The position numbers and the translations under genes are program-made. From Vibrio salilacus (GTDB lineage: Bacteria > Pseudomonadota > Gammaproteobacteria > Enterobacterales > Vibrionaceae), in assembly GCF_002811245.1 (NCBI RefSeq), contig NZ_NIVQ01000002.1:186001-250000 (forward strand): DNA of 64,000 nt. The letters are read 5' to 3'. A model generated the notes under the pieces. The model did not search any database. It was not told the origin of the DNA and saw only the letters and a list, made by a program, of their open reading frames with translations. The number at the start of each line of letters is the position of its first letter. Position 1 is the first letter of the stretch. Positions 52,341 to 60,096 of the stretch are shown one piece after another.

Positions 52341-53780
52341 ACGAAACTCGGCCCTTCCACCATCTCGGAACTCCTCACTCGCTTTAAACAAAGCCAACTT
52401 GGCTGGCCTCTACCCGAAGGTTGCAGCGATGCTGATCTCACGCAGGCGCTATATCACGGCAAGAAAGCCAGTCGCGATAAGGTGATGCCAGACTTTACGC
52501 AATACGCTGTCGAACTCAGACGCAAAGGCATGACGAAGATGCTGCTCTGGCAGGAATATCATGAGCAATATCAAGAGCAAGCCTACGCTTACACTCAGTT
52601 CTGTGAACACTTCACTCGTTGGTTCAAAACCCAAAAGCGCAGTATGCGTCAGCTCCATGTGGCAGGTGATAAGCTGTTTATCGATTACTGTGGGCCTCGG
52701 CTTCAGGTAGTCAATCCTGACACAGGCGAAGTGCGCGAAGCCGAAGTGTTCGTGGCGACCTTAGGCGCGTCCAACTACACTTATATGGAAGCCTTCCCCA
52801 GCCAAGGGAAGTCTTACTGGTTAGAGGCGCATGCCAATGCCTTCGAGCACTTCGGTGGCGTCCCCCATCTCTTGGTCCCCGATAATCTACGCAGCGCGGT
52901 CACCAAAGCGAATCGTTATGAGCCGAGACTGAACGACAGCTATCAGAAACTGGCCAATCACTATCAAACCGCCGTAATGCCAGCTCGCCCCTACAAACCA
53001 AAAGACAAAGCCAAGGCAGAGAATGCGGTGCTCCTAGTGGAGCGTTGGATCATGATGCGGCTTCGCCATCAAACCTTCCATACCTTCAAAGAGCTGAACC
53101 TCGCCATCCGTGAGCTTATGAATGACTTAAACGAACGTGAGATGAAGCAGTATGGTGCGAGCCGCAAAGCACTGTTCGACAAACTCGATAAACCCGCGTT
53201 AAAGCCATTTCCTAAGCAGCGATATCTCTATACCGAAACCAAGCGAGCCAAAGTTGGGCCTGATTATCACATCGAATATCGCCGTCACTACTACTCGGTT
53301 CCCCATCAACTGGTTGGCCACCATGTCGAGCTGGAAGCCTCCAACCGTCTGGTGCAGATCTACCACCAAGGTAACTTGATCGCGCAACATCCACGCAGCC
53401 AAAGGGAACGTGGAAACAGCACTCAACCAGAGCACATGCCGAGTAACCATCAACATCAAAAGTGGTCGCCTGGACGCTTGCTCAACTGGGGAGCCAATAT
53501 CGGCCCAGCCACACGAGAAGTCGTCAATAAGATGCTGAACGCCAAACCTCATCCAGAGCAGGCCTATCGTTCCTGTCTTGGGCTGCTCAATCTGAGTAAA
53601 AACCATGGCGAGTCGCGCCTAGAACAAGCCTGTAAAGATGCGCTGATGCTGACGAAACCGAACTACACCTTCATCAATAATCTGCTGAAAAACAATCGCG
53701 AGGGGCAATTGAATAAAGACACCTCAAGCACACCGAACCTTGCTCACAGCAATGTTCGTGGCCCGAACTGTTATCACTAG
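52341..53780 (+). pseudogene. istA transposase, N-terminally truncated
   Basis: DDE transposase of IS21. The frame is open back to about 52307 (TAA at 52304). Recognisable sequence begins at KLGPSTISELLTRFKQSQLG, the second half of the N-terminal HTH. About 25-30 starting residues are missing, with no start codon in the right place; the first usable start is at 52482. The core is intact: KLFIDYCGPRL (first Asp), VPDNLRSAVTKA (second Asp) and KPKDKAKAENAV (Glu region), and the C-terminus NVRGPNCYH is normal. A shortened product might still be made but would lack part of its DNA-binding domain. Confidence 0.85.
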
Positions 53781-53790
53781 GAGAAAGGAT

Positions 53791-54531
53791 ATGAACGCAC
53801 TGAACGACCAACTCAAAACCCTGCGCTTAAGTCATGCGGCGAAAGCGTTAGAGCAGCAACAAGAGCAACTGACCACCTACGCAGAGCTGGACTTCGAGGA
53901 GAGGTTAAGCCTACTTCTGGAAAGTGAAATCTTGAATCGCAATCAGAGCAAAATCCAACGCTTAAAACGACAAGCCAAGCTGAGACTGGATGCTCAGCCA
54001 AGCCAACTTATTTACAAGGAGGGACGAAACCTCAACCGCAAGCAGATGAGCGAACTGCTGATGGGCAGTTATCTTCACAAGCACCAGAACATCTTGATCA
54101 CAGGCCCAACAGGCGCAGGCAAAACGTATCTTGGCTGCGCACTGGCAAGCAGCGCCTGCGACCAACAACACACGGTCAGATACTACCGATTAACTCGCCT
54201 GCTTGATGACCTGACCGCAGGTCGTCTGGATGGTAGCTATCAAAAGCAACTTCAATCGTTGGCTAAGAAAGCCCTACTGATCCTCGACGACTGGGGGATG
54301 GAGAAACTGACTCAAGAGCATGCAGGTCACTTGTTAGAAGTGCTTGAGGACCGCTACCAAAACAGCAGCACAATCGTCATCAGTCAACTACCTGTCAAAG
54401 AGTGGTACAACATGATCGGCAACGCCACCGTCGCTGACGCTCTCATGGATCGTCTCGTTCACAATAGTCATCGAATAGAACTGGGAGGTGAGTCAATGAG
54501 AAAACTGGCGCAATCCGATCACTTAGAGTAA
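53791..54531 (+). CDS. istB: IS21-family helper ATPase IstB
   Basis: AAA+ ATPase, DnaA/DnaC-like, that assembles on target DNA and stimulates IstA. The 247 residues start at the ATG at 53791, preceded by AGGAGAAAGGAT; the frame to 53740 is only an overlap with istA. Walker A is ILITGPTGAGKTYLGCALAS (about residues 99-118) and Walker B is KALLILDDWGME. It appears intact but has no functional IstA partner in this copy. Confidence 0.92.
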   Translation: MNALNDQLKTLRLSHAAKALEQQQEQLTTYAELDFEERLSLLLESEILNRNQSKIQRLKRQAKLRLDAQPSQLIYKEGRNLNRKQMSELLMGSYLHKHQNILITGPTGAGKTYLGCALASSACDQQHTVRYYRLTRLLDDLTAGRLDGSYQKQLQSLAKKALLILDDWGMEKLTQEHAGHLLEVLEDRYQNSSTIVISQLPVKEWYNMIGNATVADALMDRLVHNSHRIELGGESMRKLAQSDHLE

Positions 54532-54610
54532 AAATAGGAAGAGAGAAAAACGGTAGGATCAGGTGATCGGAATAAACCGAAACGAGCGATCGCAATCACC
54601 GAAATACGCA

Positions 54611-54800
54611 CACGTTATAAGCGCATTCCCATGCGTGGGAATGGTGCCGTTATTTCGATATCGTCACACCCAATTCATTAAACACTCCCACGTTATAAGC
54701 GCATTCCCATGCGTGGGAATAGTGCCGTTATTTCGATATCGTCACACCCAATTCATTAAACACTCCCACGTTATAAGCGCATTCCCATGCGTGGGAATGG
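54611..54800. repeat. 78-bp tandem repeats with REP-like palindrome
   Basis: Two full 78-base units (54611-54688, 54689-54766; one mismatch seen) and the first 34 bases of a third (54767-54800). Each carries the palindrome ATTCCCATGCGTGGGAAT after GTTATAAGCGC. A degenerate fourth copy of this head lies at about 54849-54875. The period is too long, and the inter-palindrome parts too similar, for a CRISPR array. The units begin right at the IS21 right end. Confidence 0.85.
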
Positions 54801-54967
54801 CTGTCTGACCTTCATATCTTGAAATTTAATTGGGTTAAACAACCCTATGTAATAACCACATTCTCATGTATGGAGTAATTGAATGATGTGATACGCCCTA
54901 ACTAACCAAGCTAGCTCGACTTAGAGTCTTGTTTAGGAAACTTCAGAATTGGTAATTTAAAAGTGCA

Positions 54968-55159
54968 ATGAGCGCGAAATACAACATAACGCTCGGTTTA
55001 ATCAAATGGCGGGTATTAATGTCGAGTCAACCAATCATTGATCCAGAAATAGCTACCAGATTAGATATGCAAAAACAGAAACCAAACATTAAGCATTTGA
55101 TTTGTAATAACATAAAAGAAAAAGTAACAGACTCAGATCCCCTAACCAAGTTTTATTAG
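54968..55159 (+). CDS. Small ORF of unknown meaning, 63 aa
   Basis: Frame MSAKYNITLGLIKWRVLM, continuing SSQPIIDPEIATRLDMQKQK and ending PLTKFY. An internal ATG at 55019 follows GGCGGG at ribosome-site distance and would give 46 residues. Lys/Asn/Ile-rich composition fits the island. I do not recognise it. It may be a fragment of an older cargo gene. The rest of 54801-55208 holds nothing identifiable. Confidence 0.25.
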   Translation: MSAKYNITLGLIKWRVLMSSQPIIDPEIATRLDMQKQKPNIKHLICNNIKEKVTDSDPLTKFY

Positions 55160-55208
55160 ACTATTTGAGATCTTGTTTAGGACTCAAAGATGTATGCCTG
55201 AATAGATA

Positions 55209-55365
55209 TATCCTATAGAGGGGTAAAGCATTATCTATCCCCCGAAAGGGATAAGGCACTATCTATCCCCTAAAAGGGATAATGCGCTATCTATCCCCCA
55301 GAAGGGATAGTGCATTATCTATCCCCTGAAAAGGATAGTCATGTTATTATCGCTTGTAAGGGATA
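55209..55365 (+). promoter_or_regulatory. Array of six HipB operator-like sites
   Basis: E. coli HipB binds TATCC-N8-GGATA. Here sites of that form start at 55236, 55264, 55292 and 55320 (perfect) and at 55348 (TATCG variant). A degenerate one starts at 55209 (TATCC-N8-GGTAA). Spacing is 27 then 28, 28, 28, 28 bases. The array ends about 90 bases before the hipB ATG and implies cooperative HipB/HipBA autorepression over the promoter. Confidence 0.88.
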
Positions 55366-55457
55366 ATATCACTAAAAATCTATAGCAAATTTTGAATATA
55401 GGTCGAATAGGTTATGCGGATCTCACTAGATAAACAGGCTACTCGGGGGTAGTACAA

Positions 55458-55706
55458 ATGATATATAGCCCAAAACAACTCGCAGACAGAATGCTACTCA
55501 TCAGGCAAAAAAATCGCTGGAGTCAAAGTGAGCTAGCAAAAAAAGTAGGTTTAAAACAATCGACTATTTCTAACTTTGAAAATAATCCTAGTGGAACAAC
55601 ACTTTCAACCTTTTTCAAGCTGCTCCAAGCGATGGAGTTGACAGTAAGTGTTAATGAAAAAAATCATAAGCCAGAGAGCAATACTAATAGTGATGAGGAT
55701 TGGTGA
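55458..55706 (+). CDS. hipB: HipB antitoxin, DNA-binding repressor
   Basis: Antitoxin of the HipBA type II module and autorepressor of the operon. The 82 residues compare with 88 in E. coli. The Xre-type HTH is SQSELAKKVGLKQSTISNFE (about 26-45). The dimer-forming beta strand is near MELTVSVNEK. A disordered tail ends in Trp (NTNSDEDW), the same terminal residue as E. coli HipB, where the tail is needed for Lon degradation and occupies the HipA pocket. The ATG follows CGGGGGTAG. Its stop overlaps the hipA start (TGATG). Confidence 0.95.
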   Translation: MIYSPKQLADRMLLIRQKNRWSQSELAKKVGLKQSTISNFENNPSGTTLSTFFKLLQAMELTVSVNEKNHKPESNTNSDEDW

Positions 55707-57019
55707 TGCAAGAATTAGTCGCATATATGAACGGAGAGCTTGTTGGTAGATTACAAAAACAAACAAATGGAGCACATTCTTTCAAATATGACCCTAGCTG
55801 GATTGATAGTGATAAAGCCCGCCCTTTATCACTATCATTAAAACTACAACTAAATTCTATAAAGTCAGACGCAGTCATCAACTACTTTGATAACCTTTTG
55901 CCTGACGCCCCAAAAGTTCGAGACAGAATTGTAGCAAGATACAAGGCAGCATCTAAACAGCCATTTGATCTTCTCAAAGAAGTTGGGAAAGATAGTGTTG
56001 GAGCAATCTCATTATTGCCTCCAGATCAACCTTACAAAGAAGAGCCTCTTAGCTATAAAATATTAGACGAGAACAAACTTGAAAATGTACTTCTCGCCTA
56101 CAAGTCGGACATCCCACTAGGAATGCTAGAAGAGGAAGATGATTTTAGGATTTCTGTAGCAGGCGCCCAAGAAAAAACAGCTCTACTTCGCTTCAACGAA
56201 CAATGGTGTATACCAAAAGGTAATACACCAACAACACACATTATAAAGTTACCTATCGGTGAGATACAGCAAGCTCAAGCAACATTGGATTTAACAGATA
56301 GTGTTGAAAATGAATTCTTATGTATTGAGTTAGCTCGGGAGCTTGGTTTTCAAGTACCTAAAGTTGAAATCATCCAAACAAGTGAAGTAAAAGCATTAGC
56401 AGTAGAGCGCTTTGATAGACGTTGGAACCGTGATAAAACAAAACTATTGCGTTTGCCACAGGAAGATATTTGCCAGGTAAAAGGGATGCCCTCATCTATC
56501 AAATATGAATCTCAAGGTGGACCTGGAATTGCAGAAATAATGGATCTATTAATGGGTTCTAACAATGCAATCGAAGATCAATATAACTTTATGAAATTCC
56601 AAGTTTTTCAATGGGCAATCGGCGCAACAGATGGACATGCTAAAAACTTTTCTATCTTTATAGAAAAAGGAGGAAGCTACAGACTAACCCCTTTCTACGA
56701 CATTTTATCAGCATACCCAGTACTAGGAGGAAAAGGCCTAAACATTCGGAAGTTAAAGCTTGCTATGGGGTTAAAAGCAACCAAGGGTAAAAAGTATGAG
56801 ATAAGTAAAATCTATCCTCGTCACTTTATTGATACAGCTAAGCATGTAGGTTTTGACCAAGAAAAAATGCAAGCGATTCTTGATGAAATGCAAGTTGAAA
56901 TGCCTAAAGCTATTGAGCGCTTAAAATCCAGATTACCTAAAGAGTTCCCGACTCAAATTGCTGACTCTATCTTCAACAACTCACTTAATATGACTGAAAA
57001 ACTAAAACTAGGTAGCTAA
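55706..57019 (+). CDS. hipA: HipA toxin, Ser/Thr kinase
   Basis: Kinase toxin that in E. coli phosphorylates the glutamyl-tRNA synthetase GltX, causing growth arrest and persistence. The start at the ATG overlapping the hipB stop gives 437 residues (E. coli 440) and puts key residues at identical numbers: S150 (autophosphorylation, in RISVAGAQEKTAL), D309 (catalytic, in GATDGHAKNFS) and D332 (Mg, in PFYDILSA). Residues altered in E. coli high-persistence alleles are wild type here: G22, P86, D88 and D291. The full length and intact motifs argue for an active toxin. Confidence 0.95.
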   Translation: MQELVAYMNGELVGRLQKQTNGAHSFKYDPSWIDSDKARPLSLSLKLQLNSIKSDAVINYFDNLLPDAPKVRDRIVARYKAASKQPFDLLKEVGKDSVGAISLLPPDQPYKEEPLSYKILDENKLENVLLAYKSDIPLGMLEEEDDFRISVAGAQEKTALLRFNEQWCIPKGNTPTTHIIKLPIGEIQQAQATLDLTDSVENEFLCIELARELGFQVPKVEIIQTSEVKALAVERFDRRWNRDKTKLLRLPQEDICQVKGMPSSIKYESQGGPGIAEIMDLLMGSNNAIEDQYNFMKFQVFQWAIGATDGHAKNFSIFIEKGGSYRLTPFYDILSAYPVLGGKGLNIRKLKLAMGLKATKGKKYEISKIYPRHFIDTAKHVGFDQEKMQAILDEMQVEMPKAIERLKSRLPKEFPTQIADSIFNNSLNMTEKLKLGS

Positions 57020-57053
57020 GACGTAAGCGCCCATGAACCTACGGGGCGGTTTG

Positions 57054-57306
57054 CTAATGTTTGAAGTTCCATGGTAGAAGCGCATCTATATTAGGCTCAG
57101 CTTTCGCTGTCTCGACGATGCTGTAAAGTATCGTACTCACTTCAGCCTCATTTGGGTTGGTCGAGAAGAGCCAGTTTTTTCTGCCAATGACCAGCGGCTT
57201 AATTGCACGTTCAGCACGGTTATTGTCGATAGTTAAGTGGCTGTCGTCAATGTAGCGAATAAGTTTCGGCCATTGTCCGAGCGTGTATTCTATCGCTTTA
57301 CCTGAC
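57054..57306 (-). pseudogene. IS66-family transposase C-terminal fragment
   Basis: Minus-strand frame reading GKAIEYTLGQWPKLIRYIDD, then HLTIDNNRAERAIKPLVIGR (with the catalytic Glu region NNRAERAIKP) and LYSIVETAKAEPNIDALLP to a stop at 57054. This is the last ~80 residues of an IS66 TnpC. The rest of the transposase, tnpA, tnpB and both ends are absent. It is a relic between hipA and the tRNA end of the island. Confidence 0.85.
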
Positions 57307-57554
57307 CATTACATGGATAAAACTAAGATCTTTCATGAGCATGTTCAAAGTACAGTCAACATCAGCCCTGTATTGCCTTTGATATGAGTTTATAAAGCAC
57401 TTGATATATCCACACCATAGTAGCACTCCTTCGGTATCAACTAGGATTTGGCAATACATCGATGCCCAACTCCCCAATGTAAACAAAGCACGTACTAACA
57501 TTGAAAGGGGAATAGTAAGCATGGTAATTCAGTTAGTTACATTAAGCTTCACGC
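57307..57554. other. Unassigned tail of the island
   Basis: About 250 bases. A 74-residue minus-strand frame (57298-57522) exists, but it has no ribosome site and an odd hydrophobic, Cys-rich composition. I regard it as non-coding. Nothing recognisable as an integrase remnant was found. Confidence 0.4.
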
Positions 57555-57590
57555 TTACTTGACTAGTTACTTGACTAGTTACTTGACTAA
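57555..57590. repeat. Three 12-base tandem repeats
   Basis: TTACTTGACTAG occurs at 57555-57566, 57567-57578 and, with the last base changed, 57579-57590. They sit next to the terminator of tRNA-Arg at the island end, where recombinase arm sites are often found. Confidence 0.8.
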
Positions 57591-57604
57591 AAATAGCAAA
57601 AACG

Positions 57605-57639
57605 AAAAAGGGCGTAGCAAGTACTAACCTGCTACGCCC
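57605..57639 (-). terminator. tRNA-Arg terminator supplied by the island
   Basis: GGGCGTAGCA (57610-57619) pairs with TGCTACGCCC (57630-57639). On the minus strand it is followed by TTTTTC. It is nine bases past the tRNA 3' end. Confidence 0.88.
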
Positions 57640-57647
57640 CGAAATAA

Positions 57648-57673
57648 ATGGCACGCCCTGTAGGATTCGAACC
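57648..57673 (-). repeat. Right attachment repeat inside tRNA-Arg
   Basis: Matches 51566-51591 over 26 bases. It covers the CCA end, acceptor 3' strand and T-arm of the tRNA gene, and so marks the island boundary. Confidence 0.85.
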
Positions 57674-57725
57674 TACGACCACATCCTTAGAAGGGACGTG
57701 CTCTATCCAGCTGAGCTAAGGGCGC
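57649..57725 (-). tRNA. tRNA-Arg(UCU)
   Basis: 77 bases including an encoded CCA. Acceptor GCGCCCT pairs with AGGGCGT (one G-U pair) and the discriminator is G. The D arm is GCTC/GAGC. The anticodon stem is CGTCC/GGATG with loop CTTCTAA, so the anticodon is TCT, which reads AGA. The T arm is GTAGG-TTCGAAT-CCTAC. The E. coli equivalent argU also lies near folD and is the target of prophage DLP12. The same chromosomal hot spot is used here. Confidence 0.97.
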
Positions 57726-57841
57726 GCTACAGGGACAGAATTATACGAGTTCAAACTGTTAACACAAGAGCTTTTGTTAACAATCTATCCTGAATGAACA
57801 AAAAAAAGTCACCACAGCATTCATTGCTTAAATTTACCACG

Positions 57842-57857
57842 AAGCAAACGTTTGCTT
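57842..57857. promoter_or_regulatory. PurR-type operator upstream of folD
   Basis: Perfect 16-base palindrome AAGCAAACGTTTGCTT, 71-86 bases before the folD ATG. The enteric PurR consensus is ACGCAAACGTTTGCGT, and the central CAAACGTTTG is identical. It suggests that purine supply controls folate one-carbon metabolism. Confidence 0.75.
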
Positions 57858-57927
57858 ATAGATGTTCATTAAATAATTTGCGACAATGCGCGGCAAATAA
57901 GTCGCCATTCATTTCTTAAGGAAAGTC

Positions 57928-58788
57928 ATGACAGCTCAAAATATCGATGGAACTCTTATTTCTCAAACTGTGCGCTCTGAAGTTGCGGCACGAGTAAAGG
58001 CTCGCAAAGAAGCGGGGTTACGTGCCCCAGGACTTGCAGTAGTGCTAGTTGGCGAAGACGCCGCATCACAAGTGTATGTGGGTAGCAAGCGCCGCGCGTG
58101 TGAAGAGGTAGGATTTGTATCCAAGTCATTTGATTTACCCGCCAGCACAAGTGAACAAGACCTTCTCGCATTAATTGATGAGCTAAACAACGACGCTGAG
58201 ATCGACGGTATCTTAGTTCAACTTCCGCTACCAGCGGGCATCGATACCACTCACGTTCTCGAACGCATCCACCCTGAAAAAGATGTCGATGGCTTTCACC
58301 CATACAATGTCGGGCGCCTAGCACAACGCATTCCTAAGCTTCGCTCATGTACGCCAAAAGGCATTATTACCCTACTTGACCGTTATAACATCGATCTACG
58401 TGGTAAACATGCGGTTGTTGTTGGTGCTTCCAACATCGTCGGCCGCCCGATGACCTTAGAGCTATTGCTTGCGGGTTGTACGACAACCACATGTCACCGT
58501 TTTACCAAAGATTTAGAAGGCCATGTTCGTCAAGCCGATGTCGTGGTAGTTGCGGTAGGTAAGCCGAACTTCATCCCTGGTAACTGGATTAAAGATGGTG
58601 CAGTCGTGGTTGATGTTGGTATTAACCGTTTAGAGTCTGGCAAGCTTGTCGGGGATATTGACTACGCAAATGCAAAAGAGCACGCAAGTTTCATCACGCC
58701 AGTCCCTGGTGGTGTTGGCCCAATGACAGTCGCTAGCTTGATTGAGAACACCATGCTCGCCTGTGAGCAGTTCCACACCAAAAAATAA
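57928..58788 (+). CDS. folD: Methylene-THF dehydrogenase / methenyl-THF cyclohydrolase
   Basis: Bifunctional cytosolic enzyme interconverting 5,10-methylene-, methenyl- and 10-formyl-THF. The 286 residues compare with 288 in E. coli. The substrate motif [14 protein letters not shown] has the catalytic Tyr and Lys (about residues 50-54). [19 protein letters not shown] and the [13 protein letters not shown] region follow. The NADP fold is [13 protein letters not shown], and the end motif is [27 protein letters not shown] precedes the ATG. A PurR-like operator lies upstream and a terminator downstream. Confidence 0.96.
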   Translation: MTAQNIDGTLISQTVRSEVAARVKARKEAGLRAPGLAVVLVGEDAASQVYVGSKRRACEEVGFVSKSFDLPASTSEQDLLALIDELNNDAEIDGILVQLPLPAGIDTTHVLERIHPEKDVDGFHPYNVGRLAQRIPKLRSCTPKGIITLLDRYNIDLRGKHAVVVGASNIVGRPMTLELLLAGCTTTTCHRFTKDLEGHVRQADVVVVAVGKPNFIPGNWIKDGAVVVDVGINRLESGKLVGDIDYANAKEHASFITPVPGGVGPMTVASLIENTMLACEQFHTKK

Positions 58789-58812
58789 TCTCCAACAAGA
58801 TCGAGATAAAGC

Positions 58813-58845
58813 AACGGGCAGCTCATTGGGCTGCCCGTTTTATTT
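58813..58845 (+). terminator. folD terminator
   Basis: AACGGGCAGC (58813-58822) pairs with GCTGCCCGTT (58830-58839), then TTATTTA. It faces the end of the nupC gene. Confidence 0.85.
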
Positions 58846-58896
58846 AGATTCAACTCAAAGCGCACAAGCCTAACCGCTTATACCCTATACGCCTTG

Positions 58897-60096
58897 TTAC
58901 AAACTAAGAATAACACCTGCAATAGAGGCACTCATTAAATTGGCCATCACGCCCGCTGCAATGGCGCGGAATCCATATTTAGAAATAAACGGACGTTTCT
59001 CGGGCACTAGACTACCTAGCCCACCAATCAACATCGCCATGGTTGAAATATTAGCAAAACCACATAATGCAAAGGTAACAATCGCTTGCGAGTGTTCACT
59101 TAATTGACTCTGCACTTCCATCAATTGAATAAAAGCGACAAACTCATTAACTACAATTTTATTGCCAATTAAAGATCCTGCGGTAACCGCTTCATGCCAA
59201 GGAATACCCAGTAACCACGCGACTGGCGCAAACAAGTAGCCAAGGATAAGTTCAAAGCTCAACGAAACCCCAATTAAGTTCCCAATCCAGCCAAGCATGC
59301 CGTTAAGCATGGCAATCACACTGATGAATGCCAGCAACGTTGCACCAACTGCAACCGCAATTCGTAAACCCGACATCGCACCATCTGCCATAGCTTCAAC
59401 AACATTAGTCGCTTTGGGCATTTCTGCGTTATCAAGCTCAGTGACACTATCGATCGTTTCGGTCTCTGGCACTAAGATTTTGGCCATTAACAAACCTGCT
59501 GGCGCTGACATAAACGCTGCAGCAATCAAATAGTTGAGATCCACGCCCAATGACGCGTAACCGACCAAAGTGCCACCAGCTACAGACGCCAGTCCACCAG
59601 TCATCACTGCGAAAAATTGTGAATTTGTCATTTGTTTAAGGTAAGGCTTTACCACTAACGGGGCTTCTATCATGCCAACAAAAATGTTCGCCGTTGCCGA
59701 AAGCGACTCAGCGCGGCCAATACCAAGTAGTTTTTGCAAACCACCGCCAATGAAGTTAATCACTTTGGGCATCAACCCAATATGATAAAGGCCTGAAATC
59801 AGAGCAGAAAAGAAAATGATGATACCAAGCACGTTGATCGCAAAAGTAAACCCCCCCGTAGCTAAACCACCAAATAAGAAAGTAATACCTTCTTGTCCAT
59901 AATTAATCAGGTTAGACACTGCGCCCGTAACGCTGCTTAACGCCTCTTTGCCCGCCGGAACATAAAGTACCAACAAGGCAAAGGTAATTTGCAGAACAAA
60001 CGCCAGTGAAACGGTTTTAAAGTTGATTTGCTTTCTATTTGTAGACAGTAGCCAAGCGGTGAATAGTATGGCGACGATACCAAATATTGAGTTCAT
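58897..60096 (-). CDS. nupC: Nucleoside permease, CNT family (NupC-like)
   Basis: Cation-coupled nucleoside importer of the inner membrane. I start it at the ATG at 60096 (399 residues; E. coli NupC 400): MNSIFGIVAILFTAWLL opens the first helix, and the 23 extra residues of the longer frame are polar and unrelated. CNT signatures are ATGGFTFAINVLGIIIFFSA, ESLSATANIFVGMIEAPLVV (substrate and ion site) and GNKIVVNEFVAF. Vibrio CNTs are Na+-coupled, like vcCNT of V. cholerae. The exact nucleoside range is not readable. A PurR/CytR-like half palindrome (AAACGTTTGCTT, 60245-60256) lies upstream. Confidence 0.88.
   Translation of the reverse strand: MNSIFGIVAILFTAWLLSTNRKQINFKTVSLAFVLQITFALLVLYVPAGKEALSSVTGAVSNLINYGQEGITFLFGGLATGGFTFAINVLGIIIFFSALISGLYHIGLMPKVINFIGGGLQKLLGIGRAESLSATANIFVGMIEAPLVVKPYLKQMTNSQFFAVMTGGLASVAGGTLVGYASLGVDLNYLIAAAFMSAPAGLLMAKILVPETETIDSVTELDNAEMPKATNVVEAMADGAMSGLRIAVAVGATLLAFISVIAMLNGMLGWIGNLIGVSLSFELILGYLFAPVAWLLGIPWHEAVTAGSLIGNKIVVNEFVAFIQLMEVQSQLSEHSQAIVTFALCGFANISTMAMLIGGLGSLVPEKRPFISKYGFRAIAAGVMANLMSASIAGVILSL

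Larger units (their letters stand above)
52341..54610 (+). mobile_element. IS21-family insertion sequence, left end truncated
   Basis: Carries the family's istA-istB pair. The right end is present: after istB two copies of a terminal motif occur (about 54574-54605, each matching TTTCGGT-n-ATT-n-CGATC on the minus strand), ending ...TACGCA at about 54610. This is the multiple-terminal-repeat design of IS21 elements. The left end and the first codons of istA are missing, so the copy is dead in cis. Confidence 0.75.
51566..57673. mobile_element. Decayed genomic island at tRNA-Arg(UCU)
   Basis: A 6.1-kb segment is bounded by a 26-base perfect direct repeat. One copy is the 3' end of the intact tRNA-Arg(UCU) gene (57648-57673) and the other is an orphan copy at 51566-51591. 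This is the usual footprint of a tyrosine-recombinase element that regenerates the tRNA 3' end. Cargo: IS21 remnant, tandem repeats, hipBA and an IS66 fragment. No integrase or excisionase remains, so it should be immobile by itself. Base composition in the hipBA part is more A/T-rich than in the flanks. Confidence 0.8.

Noticed and set aside
54563..54808. 81-residue ORF with a 26-residue repeat
   Set aside because: The amino-acid repeat is just the 78-bp DNA repeat read in one open frame; there is no ribosome site.
54611..54880. Possible CRISPR array (palindromic repeats with spacing)
   Set aside because: The period is 78 bases and the sequence between palindromes is nearly identical in successive units, so there are no distinct spacers. 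No cas genes are in the window.
55201..55370. 28-base repeats as a CRISPR array
   Set aside because: Units are directly adjacent without spacers, and they fit the HipB operator pattern in front of hipB.
57298..57522. 74-residue minus-strand ORF near the tRNA
   Set aside because: No ribosome site, odd composition and no recognisable family; treated as non-coding.
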